Source of the DNA: JAVBPP01 sp031549535 | GTDB lineage: Bacteria; Bacillota; Clostridia; Oscillospirales; Acutalibacteraceae | DNA length: 64,000 bases | Assembly (NCBI GenBank): GCA_031549535.1 | Contig: JAVBPP010000052.1 | Location: 9,938 to 73,937, forward strand | Direction of reading: 5' to 3' | In this document: in pieces, positions 16,040 through 24,298 of the stretch | How positions within the stretch are numbered: position 1 is the stretch's first letter | How the letters are laid out: each line of letters opens with the position of its first letter | Position numbers and translations under genes: made by a program | The notes under the pieces: generated by a model | The model's input: only the letters and a program-made list of their open reading frames with translations | Database searches by the model: none | What the model was told of the DNA's origin: nothing

Positions 16040-16987
16040 TCATTGGGATTGGTTTAAGGCTACTCTTAAGTTCTCCAGATTTTGGCGCATGAGGCTTAGG
16101 TAGCTTGCTCCCGCGCGGAGTTCCTCGCGCGTGACATTGTGGCAACTGTGGAAGAGCAAAACCTGGGCTCCCGTTTCCCGCGCAATGGATTGAGCGACGC
16201 GTTCGCCGCCCAACTCCTGCCGAAAGATAACCGGAATCTCTTGACCGCGCAGTTGCGTTACAATTTCTGCCACAGCTAAAACGCTGGGCTCCGCGTGGTC
16301 CCCGCAAGAATCAAAGGCGGCAAGGTAAGAAAGGCCGTAACGCTCCGTAAAATTCCGCAGCGCAAAGCTGCTGCCGAACACCACGGTTTTCCGCACCGCA
16401 CCCTGCACAAGGCTCTGAAAATCCGCATCCAGTGCAAGAAGATCCTCTGCCAGCTCTGCCGCGTTCGTACGGTACGTTTCCGCATGCGCCTGATCTAACT
16501 CGCGCAGGCTAAGGCCAATCTGTTTGGCCATCTCCGCCGCAAAAAGCGGATTTGTCCAGATGTGCGGGTCATGTAACGATTCCTCGCATTCGTGCTCCTC
16601 ATGCTCGTGCTCGTGCTCGTGTTCATGCGCGGCATCTATTTCAATGGCACAGCGTGCCGCCAAATCCAGAATCGGAGGCAGGGTATCCAGGGAATGAAGC
16701 AGGGTATCCGACCAAAGCTCCATATGCTCGTCTATCCGGATAAATAAATCACAGTTTTGTATTTGCAGTATATCATGCGGTGTTGGCTCATAGCGGTGGC
16801 TTTCCACCCCCGGTGGCAATAACAGGCTGACCTCGCAAAAGTCCCCCGCAATCTGCCGTGCAAAATCATATTGAGCAAACAGCGTGCAAACAATCTGCGG
16901 CTTTGCCGCCTGTGAAGGCGGCCTTGTGGGCTGACAGGCGGAACATAGCAGGCACATAACCCACAGCAAGGGCAGCAATCGTTTCAT
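16040..16987 (-). CDS. znuA: Zinc ABC transporter substrate-binding lipoprotein (ZnuA-like)
   Basis: A 315-residue cluster A-I metal-binding lipoprotein. The signal peptide ends in the lipobox LCSAC (C18). The metal-site histidines are in SHRYEP (about 61) and DPHIWTNP (about 155), with further sites in the C-terminal lobe (GSSFALRNF, FDSCGDHAEPS). A charged loop HEHEHEHEEHE (about 138-148) is the flexible histidine-rich loop typical of zinc-specific ZnuA and absent from most Mn-specific members. Its start overlaps the stop of the Fur-family repressor gene by 4 bases. Confidence 0.92.
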   Translation of the reverse strand: MKRLLPLLWVMCLLCSACQPTRPPSQAAKPQIVCTLFAQYDFARQIAGDFCEVSLLLPPGVESHRYEPTPHDILQIQNCDLFIRIDEHMELWSDTLLHSLDTLPPILDLAARCAIEIDAAHEHEHEHEHEEHECEESLHDPHIWTNPLFAAEMAKQIGLSLRELDQAHAETYRTNAAELAEDLLALDADFQSLVQGAVRKTVVFGSSFALRNFTERYGLSYLAAFDSCGDHAEPSVLAVAEIVTQLRGQEIPVIFRQELGGERVAQSIARETGAQVLLFHSCHNVTREELRAGASYLSLMRQNLENLRVALNQSQ

Positions 16988-17394
16988 TGCGTCGTCTCCT
17001 TCCCGCTACACTGCCTGCAAACGCCGTGCAGCACGGTGCGTTCCTCGCTTACAACAAAGCCGTGCTCCTGCAAAATATGGCGAAACAGGCGCTCCACGGA
17101 TTCACATTCCAGGTGCAAAAGCTCCCCGCAGCGGCTGCAAAGCAAGTGATAGTGGCTGTGTTGCCCGCAGCCCTCGGCCAGCTGGTAGCAGGCTCCGCTT
17201 TCCCCCTCCGCACTGAATTTGCGCAGCTGCCCCTGCTCCAAAAGTTTTTCTAAGTGGCGGTAGACCGTCGCCTTGCCGATGGCGTTGCCTTCGTCCTCCA
17301 ACGCACGCGCGATATCCTCCGCACGCAGATGCTTACCACTGTTCCTGCGTAAAAAATCAAGCAAAATAACACCCTGCCGTGTTTGGTACCCCAT
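16984..17394 (-). CDS. Fur-family metal repressor, probably Zur
   Basis: A 136-residue Fur-family regulator. The winged helix (about 1-75) contains GKATVYRHLEKLLEQG, and the metal and dimer domain contains HSHYHLLCSRCGELLHLEC and the C-terminal CRQC, giving two CxxC pairs for a structural zinc. Being first in an operon with znuA, znuC and znuB makes Zur the best guess over PerR or Fur. I place the start at ATG 17394 (MGYQTRQG) because GGGAG lies 8-9 bases before it; an ATG at 17409 would fall inside the palindromic operator. It probably represses itself and the transporter. Confidence 0.88.
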   Translation of the reverse strand: MGYQTRQGVILLDFLRRNSGKHLRAEDIARALEDEGNAIGKATVYRHLEKLLEQGQLRKFSAEGESGACYQLAEGCGQHSHYHLLCSRCGELLHLECESVERLFRHILQEHGFVVSEERTVLHGVCRQCSGKETTQ

Positions 17395-17406
17395 TACATT
17401 CTCTCC

Positions 17407-17459
17407 CATAGGCTCTACAATATGAAACTGATAACCGGTTTCATATTGTAGAGCCTATG
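17407..17459. promoter_or_regulatory. 53-base palindromic operator of the zinc uptake operon
   Basis: Two perfect 22-base inverted arms (17407-17428 and 17438-17459) flank a 9-base centre. The inner part TGAAACTGATAACCGGTTTCA looks like a Fur-family box. It covers the -10 element and likely transcription start of the promoter at 17445-17473, so bound repressor would block transcription. The arms could equally form a strong hairpin in the leader RNA. Confidence 0.75.
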
Positions 17460-17473
17460 CTTGTTTTTGTCAA
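17445..17473 (-). promoter_or_regulatory. Consensus sigma-A promoter of the Fur-like repressor-znuACB operon
   Basis: On the minus strand TTGACA (17468-17473) and TACAAT (17445-17450) have a 17-base spacer. The -10 lies inside the outer arm of the palindromic operator. Confidence 0.85.
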
Positions 17474-17490
17474 CCCTCCGGAAAAAGAGA

Positions 17491-17519
17491 TTGCCACGGC
17501 TGCACAGTTATGGTAAAAT
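17491..17519 (+). promoter_or_regulatory. Sigma-A promoter of the glycosyltransferase fusion gene
   Basis: TTGCCA (17491-17496) and TAAAAT (17514-17519) are spaced by 17 bases, about 43 bases upstream of the gene. It diverges from the zinc operon promoter, with the two -35 boxes only 17 bases apart. Confidence 0.6.
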
Positions 17520-17561
17520 TACGCTGTATATCTTCAAAGTGGGAAAGGTTGACGTGAGCGC

Positions 17562-20252
17562 ATGCAAGCTAAAGCACAATCCACATTTTTGTTTTCCATC
17601 ATCACCGCCGTATATAACGCGGAACCGTGGCTTGCCCAGACGCTGAACAGCGTGCTGGAGCAGGATATCGGCTTTGCGGAGCATGTGCAGCTGATACTGG
17701 TGAACGACGGCTCCGCTGACGGCTCCGGTGCAATTTGCGACGCTTACCAGGCGCGCTATCCGGAAAATATCGTGGTGATTCACAAAGAAAACGGTGGCGT
17801 TGCCAGCGCGCGGAATGCGGGGTTGCTGCATGCGCAAGGGGCATACTTGAATTTTCTGGATTCAGACGACAAGCTCTCTGCGGACGCACTGCGCCTTGCA
17901 GGCGATTTTTTCGCACAACACGCGGGCGAGACAGATATTGTCACGATTCCGATGCATTTTTTTGATGCAAAACAAGGAAATCATTGGCAAAACTTTAAGT
18001 TTCGCGGCGAAAGCCGGGTGGTGGATTTGCGGCAGGAATTTGAAATGCCGGTCATGACGGTTTCCGCCAGCTTTTTTACGCGGGAGTGCCTCCCCCTGCT
18101 GCATTTTGATTCCGCCCTGGTCTGCGGCGAGGATGCGCTGGTGAACCTGAAGATACTGATGAAAAAACAGACACTCGGCCTGCTTTGCGAGCCGACCTAC
18201 TGGTACCGCAGGCGCAGCGTGGGAAACGATTCATTGATACAGGGGAATTATAAGAAAAAAGGGTTCTACACGGATTATTTTACCCACTTTATTTTCTTTG
18301 CGCTGGATTATGCGCAGCGAGCTTGCGCTGCGGTGCCGGCCTTTGTGCAATATACCATAATGGCCGATCTGCAATGGCGTTTTCGCGGCAAGTTGAATCT
18401 GGCTGCTGTTTTAAATGAGCGGGAACAAGCGCAATATCAGGACTATCTGCTTGCGGCAGTGCGCAGGATAGACGATGCCGTCATTCTGTGCCAGCGTAAG
18501 CTGCATATGGAAGAAAAGTGCTTTGTACTGTCTCAAAAATACGGCAAACCGCCCGAGATTGTTGCAAACGAAACCGGCGATGCGCAATACTGTTTTGGCG
18601 AAACGGTGCTGGGCAAGCTCTGCCGCATGAAAGCAAACATACATTTTTTGCGCATTGCGGACGGGCAGCTACAACTGGATGGCTTTTTTCACACACTCGC
18701 CTGCGGGTTGGAAGCACCGCAGGAGCTGTTTGTTACCGTGAATGGGCAGGAGCATTGTTTCCCTGTTCAAAAGCAAAAAGAGTTCTGTCACAACGGACAA
18801 GCACTGCGCTATGACCTGCAGTTTTGCTGCAGCGTCCCGCTGCCGCAGGGGGTGAGCGAAGTTCATCTCGGCATGGTGTTTCGTGGGATGCGCATTTTGC
18901 TGCAAAACATCAGCTACGGGAAATTTTGTCCCATTGGCCGCCTTTACCGCCGGGCATACTGCAGCATAGAGGGCTATTTGCTCACGGCAGACGATGCCGG
19001 TATTTATTTGAAAAAAAGCACCTTGTTACGTCGTGCACTGCATGAAACTGCCCTACAGGCAGAATTGCTTTTTCACAAAAAAACGCACAACCGCAAGGCG
19101 GCGCTCTCCCGCCTGCTGCAGCAGCTGCTGCGCCCTTTTCTTTGCAAAAAAGAAATTTGGCTGTTTTCTGACCGCGCGAACAAGGCAGACGATAATGCGG
19201 AGGCTCTGTTTCGCTATGTGCAGACGCATCCGGTGCCGCATGCTTTGCCAATTTTTGTTATCAGCTCCTCCAGCCCGGATTATGCCCGCATTTCCGCAAT
19301 CGGACGAGTGGCTCCGTTCCAATCCTGGAAACATAAGCTGTTATTTTTATTGGCGGCAAAAAACATCTCCTCCCACGCGGATGATTTCGTGATTAATCCC
19401 TTTGACAGCTGGACAGTGCATGAGGCGTATCGGGATTTGCTGACCCGGCAACGCTATGTATTTTTGCAGCACGGGGTCACGCACAATGATATTTCTGGGT
19501 GGCTGAATCGCTATAAAAAAAATATTGCATTGTTTGTCACCGCCACAAATGCGGAGTATAATTCTCTTTTAGAGTATGACTATGACTATACCCCGGATAG
19601 TGTAAAACTGGTTGGATTTCCACGGTTTGATCGCCTGTACCGCGATGAAAAGCGTTATATCACGATTATGCCCACTTGGCGGAAGTTTTTGACAGTTTCA
19701 TCCGGCGGAGGGGTGCGCAGCCCGCACGACAACTTTGCAAACAGCGAGTATTTTCATTTTTATAACGCGTTGCTTCACGATGCTCGCCTGCTCAATGCCG
19801 CGAAAGAGCACGGTTACCAAATCCGTTTTATGCCGCATCCAACCATTATACCCCGCGTAGACCTGTTTTCCCGCGGCGAGGGAGCGATTCTTTTGACTGG
19901 GCAGGAGGCTTACCGTGATATTTTCGCGCAGAGCGATTTGATTGTGACGGATTATTCCTCCATTGCGTTTGACTTTGCCTATTTGCGCAAGCCGGTGGTC
20001 TATTCTCAATTTGATAAAGATTCGGCTTTTGATGGCTCTCATATTTTTGAAAAGGGCTATTTTGACTATGAGCGTAACGGCTTCGGCGAGGTGGTAAAGA
20101 CGTTGGATGAAACGGTGGCGCTGCTGATTGCTTACATGCGCGAGGGCTGCAAGCTGCGGCCGCTTTACCGCGAACGCATTGACAGCACCTTCCCGTTTTC
20201 GGATCAAAACAACTGCGCACGTTGTTTGCAGGCAATTTTAGAGTTAAAATGA
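17562..20252 (+). CDS. Fusion of GT2 glycosyltransferase and CDP-glycerol glycerophosphotransferase-like domain
   Basis: An 896-residue cytosolic, membrane-associated enzyme. The N-terminal GT2 domain (about 1-330) shows FSIITAVYNAEPWL, VNDGSADGSG and the metal-binding NFLDSDD. A middle region (about 330-500) has no recognised motif. The C-terminal TagF-like domain (about 520-890) has FLQHGV (catalytic-type His) and the nucleotide-binding TDYSSIAFDFAYLRKPVVY. It probably adds a sugar and a polyol-phosphate or similar group to a wall or capsule polymer. No other teichoic-acid genes are adjacent, so it is a stand-alone gene. Bifunctional enzymes of this layout occur in Gram-positive surface polymer synthesis; the exact product is unknown. 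Confidence 0.85.
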   Translation: MQAKAQSTFLFSIITAVYNAEPWLAQTLNSVLEQDIGFAEHVQLILVNDGSADGSGAICDAYQARYPENIVVIHKENGGVASARNAGLLHAQGAYLNFLDSDDKLSADALRLAGDFFAQHAGETDIVTIPMHFFDAKQGNHWQNFKFRGESRVVDLRQEFEMPVMTVSASFFTRECLPLLHFDSALVCGEDALVNLKILMKKQTLGLLCEPTYWYRRRSVGNDSLIQGNYKKKGFYTDYFTHFIFFALDYAQRACAAVPAFVQYTIMADLQWRFRGKLNLAAVLNEREQAQYQDYLLAAVRRIDDAVILCQRKLHMEEKCFVLSQKYGKPPEIVANETGDAQYCFGETVLGKLCRMKANIHFLRIADGQLQLDGFFHTLACGLEAPQELFVTVNGQEHCFPVQKQKEFCHNGQALRYDLQFCCSVPLPQGVSEVHLGMVFRGMRILLQNISYGKFCPIGRLYRRAYCSIEGYLLTADDAGIYLKKSTLLRRALHETALQAELLFHKKTHNRKAALSRLLQQLLRPFLCKKEIWLFSDRANKADDNAEALFRYVQTHPVPHALPIFVISSSSPDYARISAIGRVAPFQSWKHKLLFLLAAKNISSHADDFVINPFDSWTVHEAYRDLLTRQRYVFLQHGVTHNDISGWLNRYKKNIALFVTATNAEYNSLLEYDYDYTPDSVKLVGFPRFDRLYRDEKRYITIMPTWRKFLTVSSGGGVRSPHDNFANSEYFHFYNALLHDARLLNAAKEHGYQIRFMPHPTIIPRVDLFSRGEGAILLTGQEAYRDIFAQSDLIVTDYSSIAFDFAYLRKPVVYSQFDKDSAFDGSHIFEKGYFDYERNGFGEVVKTLDETVALLIAYMREGCKLRPLYRERIDSTFPFSDQNNCARCLQAILELK

Positions 20253-20305
20253 TATGACACAAACAAAAGTTTCGGAATAAGTTCCTAAAAAATTTTTTTA
20301 TTTTC

Positions 20306-20334
20306 GTGACTATCGGACAAAAGCGTGGTATAAT
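20306..20334 (+). promoter_or_regulatory. Probable promoter of the phoH-ybeY-dgkA-era cluster
   Basis: A perfect TATAAT (20329-20334) has only a fair -35 match, GTGACT (20306-20311), at 17-base spacing. It lies 60 bases upstream of phoH, after an A/T-rich tract. Confidence 0.5.
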
Positions 20335-20393
20335 AACACATTACAATTTGATAGAAGTTAAACTTTCTGGGAAAGGAACGCGGAGATCCATTC

Positions 20394-21362
20394 ATGTTTG
20401 AACAAGTTATTCATATTGACCGCATGGAACAGGCGGTCAGCCTTTTTGGCAGTTTTGATGAAAATGTGCATTATATTGAAAATGAATTTGCGGTCAAGGT
20501 TATCAGCCGTGGCTCAGAGCTGAAGGTAACGGGGGAGGATGCGCAGGCGGTTTCCTTGGGTGTGCGGGCGATTAACGGTCTGCTGATGTTGGTGAATAAG
20601 GGTGAGGCGCTCAGCGAGCAAAATGTGCGCTATGTCCTCTCCATGGTGCAGGACGGCAATGACGATAAGCTGGAACACATGTCAACCGACTGTGTTTGCA
20701 TTACCTCGCGCGGTAAGCCTGTAAAACCAAAAACCCTCGGGCAGAAGAAATACGTGGAGGCCATTCGGCAAAACACCATTACCCTCGGCGTTGGCCCTGC
20801 GGGCACAGGCAAGACCTACCTCGCCGTGGCCATGGCGGTCACCGCCTTCCGCGCCAAAGAGATTAACCGTATTGTGCTCACCCGCCCGGCGGTGGAGGCT
20901 GGGGAGAAGCTGGGGTTTTTGCCCGGCGATTTGCAGCATAAGGTAGACCCCTATCTGCGGCCGCTGTATGACGCGTTGTTTGACATGCTCGGCGCCGAAA
21001 ATTTCCAAAAGCATCAGGAACGCGGCAACATTGAGGTTGCCCCCCTTGCCTATATGCGCGGGCGTACGCTGGACGACAGCTTTATTATTTTGGACGAGGC
21101 GCAGAACACCTCCGCCGAGCAAATGAAAATGTTTTTAACCCGTCTGGGTTTTAACTCCAGAATGGTTGTTACAGGTGATATCACGCAGATTGACCTGCCG
21201 GACGGAAAGCGGTCCGGCTTGGTTGACGCGATTAAAGTTTTAAAGAATATTGAAAATATTAGCACAATCCGTTTCAGCGAAAAGGATGTGGTTCGGCACA
21301 GATTGGTGCAGGATATTATACGGGCATACGAAAAGAAAGAGGAGGCGCGTCAGAGAAAATGA
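20394..21362 (+). CDS. phoH: PhoH-family ATPase
   Basis: A 322-residue PhoH-like P-loop protein. The N-terminal KH-like or RNA-binding region (about 1-100) precedes the ATPase domain with Walker A GPAGTGKTY (about 136-144) and Walker B FIILDEAQN (about 230). It is linked to RNA metabolism; PhoH and YbeY are neighbours in most bacteria and are thought to cooperate in rRNA quality control. Its stop overlaps the ybeY start by 4 bases (ATGA). Length and neighbours are as in other Firmicutes. Confidence 0.93.
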   Translation: MFEQVIHIDRMEQAVSLFGSFDENVHYIENEFAVKVISRGSELKVTGEDAQAVSLGVRAINGLLMLVNKGEALSEQNVRYVLSMVQDGNDDKLEHMSTDCVCITSRGKPVKPKTLGQKKYVEAIRQNTITLGVGPAGTGKTYLAVAMAVTAFRAKEINRIVLTRPAVEAGEKLGFLPGDLQHKVDPYLRPLYDALFDMLGAENFQKHQERGNIEVAPLAYMRGRTLDDSFIILDEAQNTSAEQMKMFLTRLGFNSRMVVTGDITQIDLPDGKRSGLVDAIKVLKNIENISTIRFSEKDVVRHRLVQDIIRAYEKKEEARQRK

Positions 21363-21862
21363 GCAAAAAAGTAAAGGTATTGATTCGCAATGACCAAAGC
21401 GATGTTCGCATCCCCTCGGGGGTGCGTATGCTGGTGCGCCGCTGCTGCACTGCCGTTTTGGCAATGGAAAACTTCCCGAGCGATGCGGAAATCAGCGTTC
21501 GTTTCGTGGATGATGCGCAAATCCATAAGCTCAACAAGGAATACCGGAATGTGGACAGCGAAACGGATGTGCTCTCCTTCCCGCTGGGGAAGGACGGTGC
21601 CTATGACGCCAACCCGCAAACGGGCAGCTTACTGCTGGGCGATATTGTTATTTCTATCCCCCGCGCCGTGGAGCAGGCCGACCGCTTTGAACACTCCCTG
21701 CAGCGGGAAATTGGGTACCTAACCGTGCACTCTATGCTGCATCTGCTGGGCTATGACCATGTTAACGAGGGGCTTGACCAAGTGCGCATGCGTGAAAAGG
21801 AAGAAAGCGTTTTGACCCGCCTGGGGCTCAAGCGAAACAACAGTTATTACATGGATGAATAG
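21359..21862 (+). CDS. ybeY: rRNA maturation endoribonuclease YbeY
   Basis: A 167-residue zinc endoribonuclease acting in 16S rRNA 3'-end maturation and ribosome quality control. The metal site is HSMLHLLGYDH with H124, H128 and H134. The family usually has Gly after the first His (HGxLHLxGYDH) while here it is Ser, a conservative change. The upstream conserved block TDVLSFPL is intact. It is translationally coupled to phoH and followed by dgkA and era, the standard order. Confidence 0.95.
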   Translation: MSKKVKVLIRNDQSDVRIPSGVRMLVRRCCTAVLAMENFPSDAEISVRFVDDAQIHKLNKEYRNVDSETDVLSFPLGKDGAYDANPQTGSLLLGDIVISIPRAVEQADRFEHSLQREIGYLTVHSMLHLLGYDHVNEGLDQVRMREKEESVLTRLGLKRNNSYYMDE

Positions 21863-21911
21863 AGTTTGAGCGAAGGCTCGTTTAATGTTCCAACGGGAAG
21901 GGTCATAAGTT

Positions 21912-22376
21912 ATGAAAGCTCTGATTCGCTCCTTTCAATATGCGTTCCGTGGCTTTGGGCACGCGCTGCGGCATGAGAGAAACATGCGCATTCACCTTGT
22001 GTGTATGCTTTACATGTACTATTTTTTGTTTTGTTTTGATTGGTTCACGCTCACCCAAACGGATTGGGCGCTGCTATTCATCGCCAATGCGCTTGTGCTG
22101 ATGTCCGAGCTTTTGAATACCGCCGTGGAGGCCACCATTGACCTCATCATCAAGCAATACGACAAACATGCCCGTATTGCCAAAGATACGGCGGCGGCCG
22201 CGGTTTTGGTTTGCGCTCTGTTTGCGGTTGCCATCGGCGCCGTGCTGCTCTGGCAGCCGGAGGCCTTCCGTGCCCTGTATCAATACCACCTGACCCACCC
22301 TGCCATGCTCGTAGCGTTGCTTATCAGTTTTGCACTCGCGGGGTTGTTCGTGTTTCAAACACCGAAGAAGGATTGA
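21912..22376 (+). CDS. dgkA: Diacylglycerol/undecaprenol kinase family protein
   Basis: A 154-residue membrane enzyme of the DgkA family. The conserved block ELLNTAVEATIDL (about 57-69) carries the catalytic-site Glu and Asn residues. Three helices form the core and a fourth C-terminal segment (about 128-148) extends it beyond the usual 120-130 residues. In Gram-positives this enzyme mostly phosphorylates undecaprenol, which recycles the lipid carrier of wall synthesis. It sits between ybeY and era, as in Bacillus; there is no cytidine deaminase gene between them. Confidence 0.92.
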   Translation: MKALIRSFQYAFRGFGHALRHERNMRIHLVCMLYMYYFLFCFDWFTLTQTDWALLFIANALVLMSELLNTAVEATIDLIIKQYDKHARIAKDTAAAAVLVCALFAVAIGAVLLWQPEAFRALYQYHLTHPAMLVALLISFALAGLFVFQTPKKD

Positions 22377-22379
22377 CTT

Positions 22380-23303
22380 ATGCCTGAAACAAAAACCTGT
22401 TTTGCCGCGATTGTCGGCTGCCCGAATGTGGGGAAGTCCTCATTGCTCAACCGCCTGCTGGGGCAGAAGGTGGCCATTGTAACCCACCGTCCGCAAACAA
22501 CGCGCACCAAAATTACAGGCGTGCTCACCCAAGGGGAGACGCAGTTTGTGTTCACTGACACCCCCGGTATGCACAAGCCCCAAACCCGTTTGGGGCAAAA
22601 GATGGTGCGCGCCGTGCGGGAAAGCCTGGATGGCGTGGACGTTTGTGTGCTGGTCACGGAGCCGTTTTTGAAAAAGGGCGATGCCTGCGAGGATGCGCCG
22701 CAAACCCTGCGCCCCGCGGAGCTGGAGCTGCTGGAACGTTTTCGAAAGGAAGCTCTTCCTGTGATTTTGGCAATCAATAAAATTGATTTGCTGGGCTCAA
22801 AAACGGAGGTTCTGGAGCGCATACGCTTGTTTTCAGCCTGCTATCCCTTCGCCGCCGTTGTGCCCGTTTCCGCCGCAAAGGGGGATAATCTGCCCGCACT
22901 GCTTGCGGAAATTGCGCGTTTTGCCGCGCCGTCTGTGCACTATTTTCCGGAGGATTCCTTAACCGATCAGCCCGAGCGCATACTGGCGGCGGAAATGATA
23001 CGCGAAAAGCTGTTGGTTTTGATGGATCAGGAAATTCCGCACGAGAGTGCCGTTTTAATGGAACGCATGCACGAGCGAGCGGACGGCCTTTTGGAGATGG
23101 AAGCCGTGATTTACTGCGGCAAGGAGCGCCACAAGGGCATGATCATCGGTAAACAGGGCGCGATGCTGAAAGAAATTTCCACCCGCGCGCGCAAGGATAT
23201 GGAACGCTTTTTCGGTTGTCCCGTGCATCTGCGCTGCTTTGTAAAGGTCAAAGAAGGCTGGCGCGAGAGCGAAAATTGGATCCGCGAATTCGGCTTGGAT
23301 TAA
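22380..23303 (+). CDS. era: GTPase Era
   Basis: A 307-residue GTPase needed for 30S ribosome assembly. The G domain shows G1 GCPNVGKSS, G3 DTPG, G4 NKID and G5 VSA. The C-terminal KH domain has GMIIGKQGAMLKEI, which binds the 16S rRNA 3' end. The start is 3 bases after the dgkA stop. A slightly extended segment (FLKKGDACEDAPQTLRPAE, about 98-116) is present in the G domain. Confidence 0.97.
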   Translation: MPETKTCFAAIVGCPNVGKSSLLNRLLGQKVAIVTHRPQTTRTKITGVLTQGETQFVFTDTPGMHKPQTRLGQKMVRAVRESLDGVDVCVLVTEPFLKKGDACEDAPQTLRPAELELLERFRKEALPVILAINKIDLLGSKTEVLERIRLFSACYPFAAVVPVSAAKGDNLPALLAEIARFAAPSVHYFPEDSLTDQPERILAAEMIREKLLVLMDQEIPHESAVLMERMHERADGLLEMEAVIYCGKERHKGMIIGKQGAMLKEISTRARKDMERFFGCPVHLRCFVKVKEGWRESENWIREFGLD

Positions 23304-23381
23304 TTTACATTTCATAAAGTGTGCGCCCTGTGTAAAAATTAGTAACACAGTGATTTGATTTTTACAGCGGAGGACGCTACT

Positions 23382-23525
23382 ATGGATAAAGTCAGCAAAC
23401 AAGAAGCTTGGGAGCAGTTTTTTCGTACCGGCGCGGTGCAGGATTATTTGTTATATAAACAAGAGTTGCCGCCGGATCGAAGTGCGCTTTCGCAGAAAAA
23501 TTCATCCGGGGTGAAACCCGGGTAA
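23382..23525 (+). CDS. yqzL: YqzL-like small protein
   Basis: A 47-residue protein (MDKVSKQEAWEQFFRTGAVQ...). The pattern W-x2-F-x3-G-x5-YLLYK matches the small YqzL family found between era and recO in Bacillus and Clostridia. GGAGG stands 7 bases before the ATG. It ends 14 bases before recO. The function is not known; the C-terminal half is Pro/Ser-rich and probably unstructured. Confidence 0.8.
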   Translation: MDKVSKQEAWEQFFRTGAVQDYLLYKQELPPDRSALSQKNSSGVKPG

Positions 23526-23539
23526 GGAACACAAACAGC

Positions 23540-24280
23540 ATGCATATGGAAACACAGGGCCTCGTGCTCCGCGTGGCGGACACGGGTGAGAGCGACCGGG
23601 TGCTAACCATTTTAACGCGGGATTACGGCGTCCTGCGTGCCTTTGCGAACGGCGCAAAAAAGCTGAAAAGCCGCTCTCAAAGCGCAACGCAGGCCTTGGC
23701 TTACTCCCGTTTTTCCATTTATCGCAACCGGGATAGCTACATAATTGACGAGGCACAGGGGATTGAACTGTTTTTTTCCCTGCGCGAGGATATCGTGCGG
23801 CTTTCCCTTGCGCAATATTTTTGCGAGCTAGCCTGTCTTTTTGCCCCGGAAAATCAAGGGGCGGAGGATTACTTGCAGCTCCTGCTGCACGCGCTGCATC
23901 TGCTGACCAAACAAAGCCGCCCGGCCATGCTTCTCAAAGCTGCTGTGGAACTGCGCATGCTCTGCCTTTCCGGCTATCAGCCGGATGTAAGCGCCTGCAA
24001 AACCTGCCGGGAGCCGGAGCTGCCGGGGGAGTTTGTGATTTGGAACCTGCAGGAGGGAACCATTGCCTGCCGGACCTGCGGCGGAGAGGGTGTGCAAATC
24101 GGCATGGGGGTGCTCGCCGCGCTGCGCCATATCTGCTCCGCCTTGCCGGAGCGCTTGTTCGCCTTCGCGTTGCCGGAACCTTCCCTGCGCTTGCTGTGCA
24201 CCGCGACGGAGGAGTTTTTGCTTTCGCAGTCCGCCCACCGTTTTCGTACACTGGAGTTTTATAAAAGTTTGACCGATTGA
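23540..24280 (+). CDS. recO: DNA repair protein RecO
   Basis: A 246-residue RecO: an N-terminal OB fold (about 1-80, opening METQGLVLRVADTGESDRVL) and a helical C-terminal domain with a zinc-binding set CKTC (about 154-157) and CRTC (about 176-179). It anneals SSB-coated DNA and loads RecA with RecR in gap repair. It lies in the era-yqzL-recO order of Firmicutes. Confidence 0.95.
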   Translation: MHMETQGLVLRVADTGESDRVLTILTRDYGVLRAFANGAKKLKSRSQSATQALAYSRFSIYRNRDSYIIDEAQGIELFFSLREDIVRLSLAQYFCELACLFAPENQGAEDYLQLLLHALHLLTKQSRPAMLLKAAVELRMLCLSGYQPDVSACKTCREPELPGEFVIWNLQEGTIACRTCGGEGVQIGMGVLAALRHICSALPERLFAFALPEPSLRLLCTATEEFLLSQSAHRFRTLEFYKSLTD

Positions 24281-24298
24281 AGAAAGGATTGATGTATC

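Noticed and set aside
16590..16632. Tandem short repeat of GTGCTC units
   Set aside because: It is the coding sequence of the His/Glu-rich loop in ZnuA and not an independent repeat or CRISPR unit.
17461..17646. 61-codon frame between the zinc operon and the glycosyltransferase gene
   Set aside because: It overlaps the promoter and the start of the glycosyltransferase gene in another frame and lacks a ribosome binding site.
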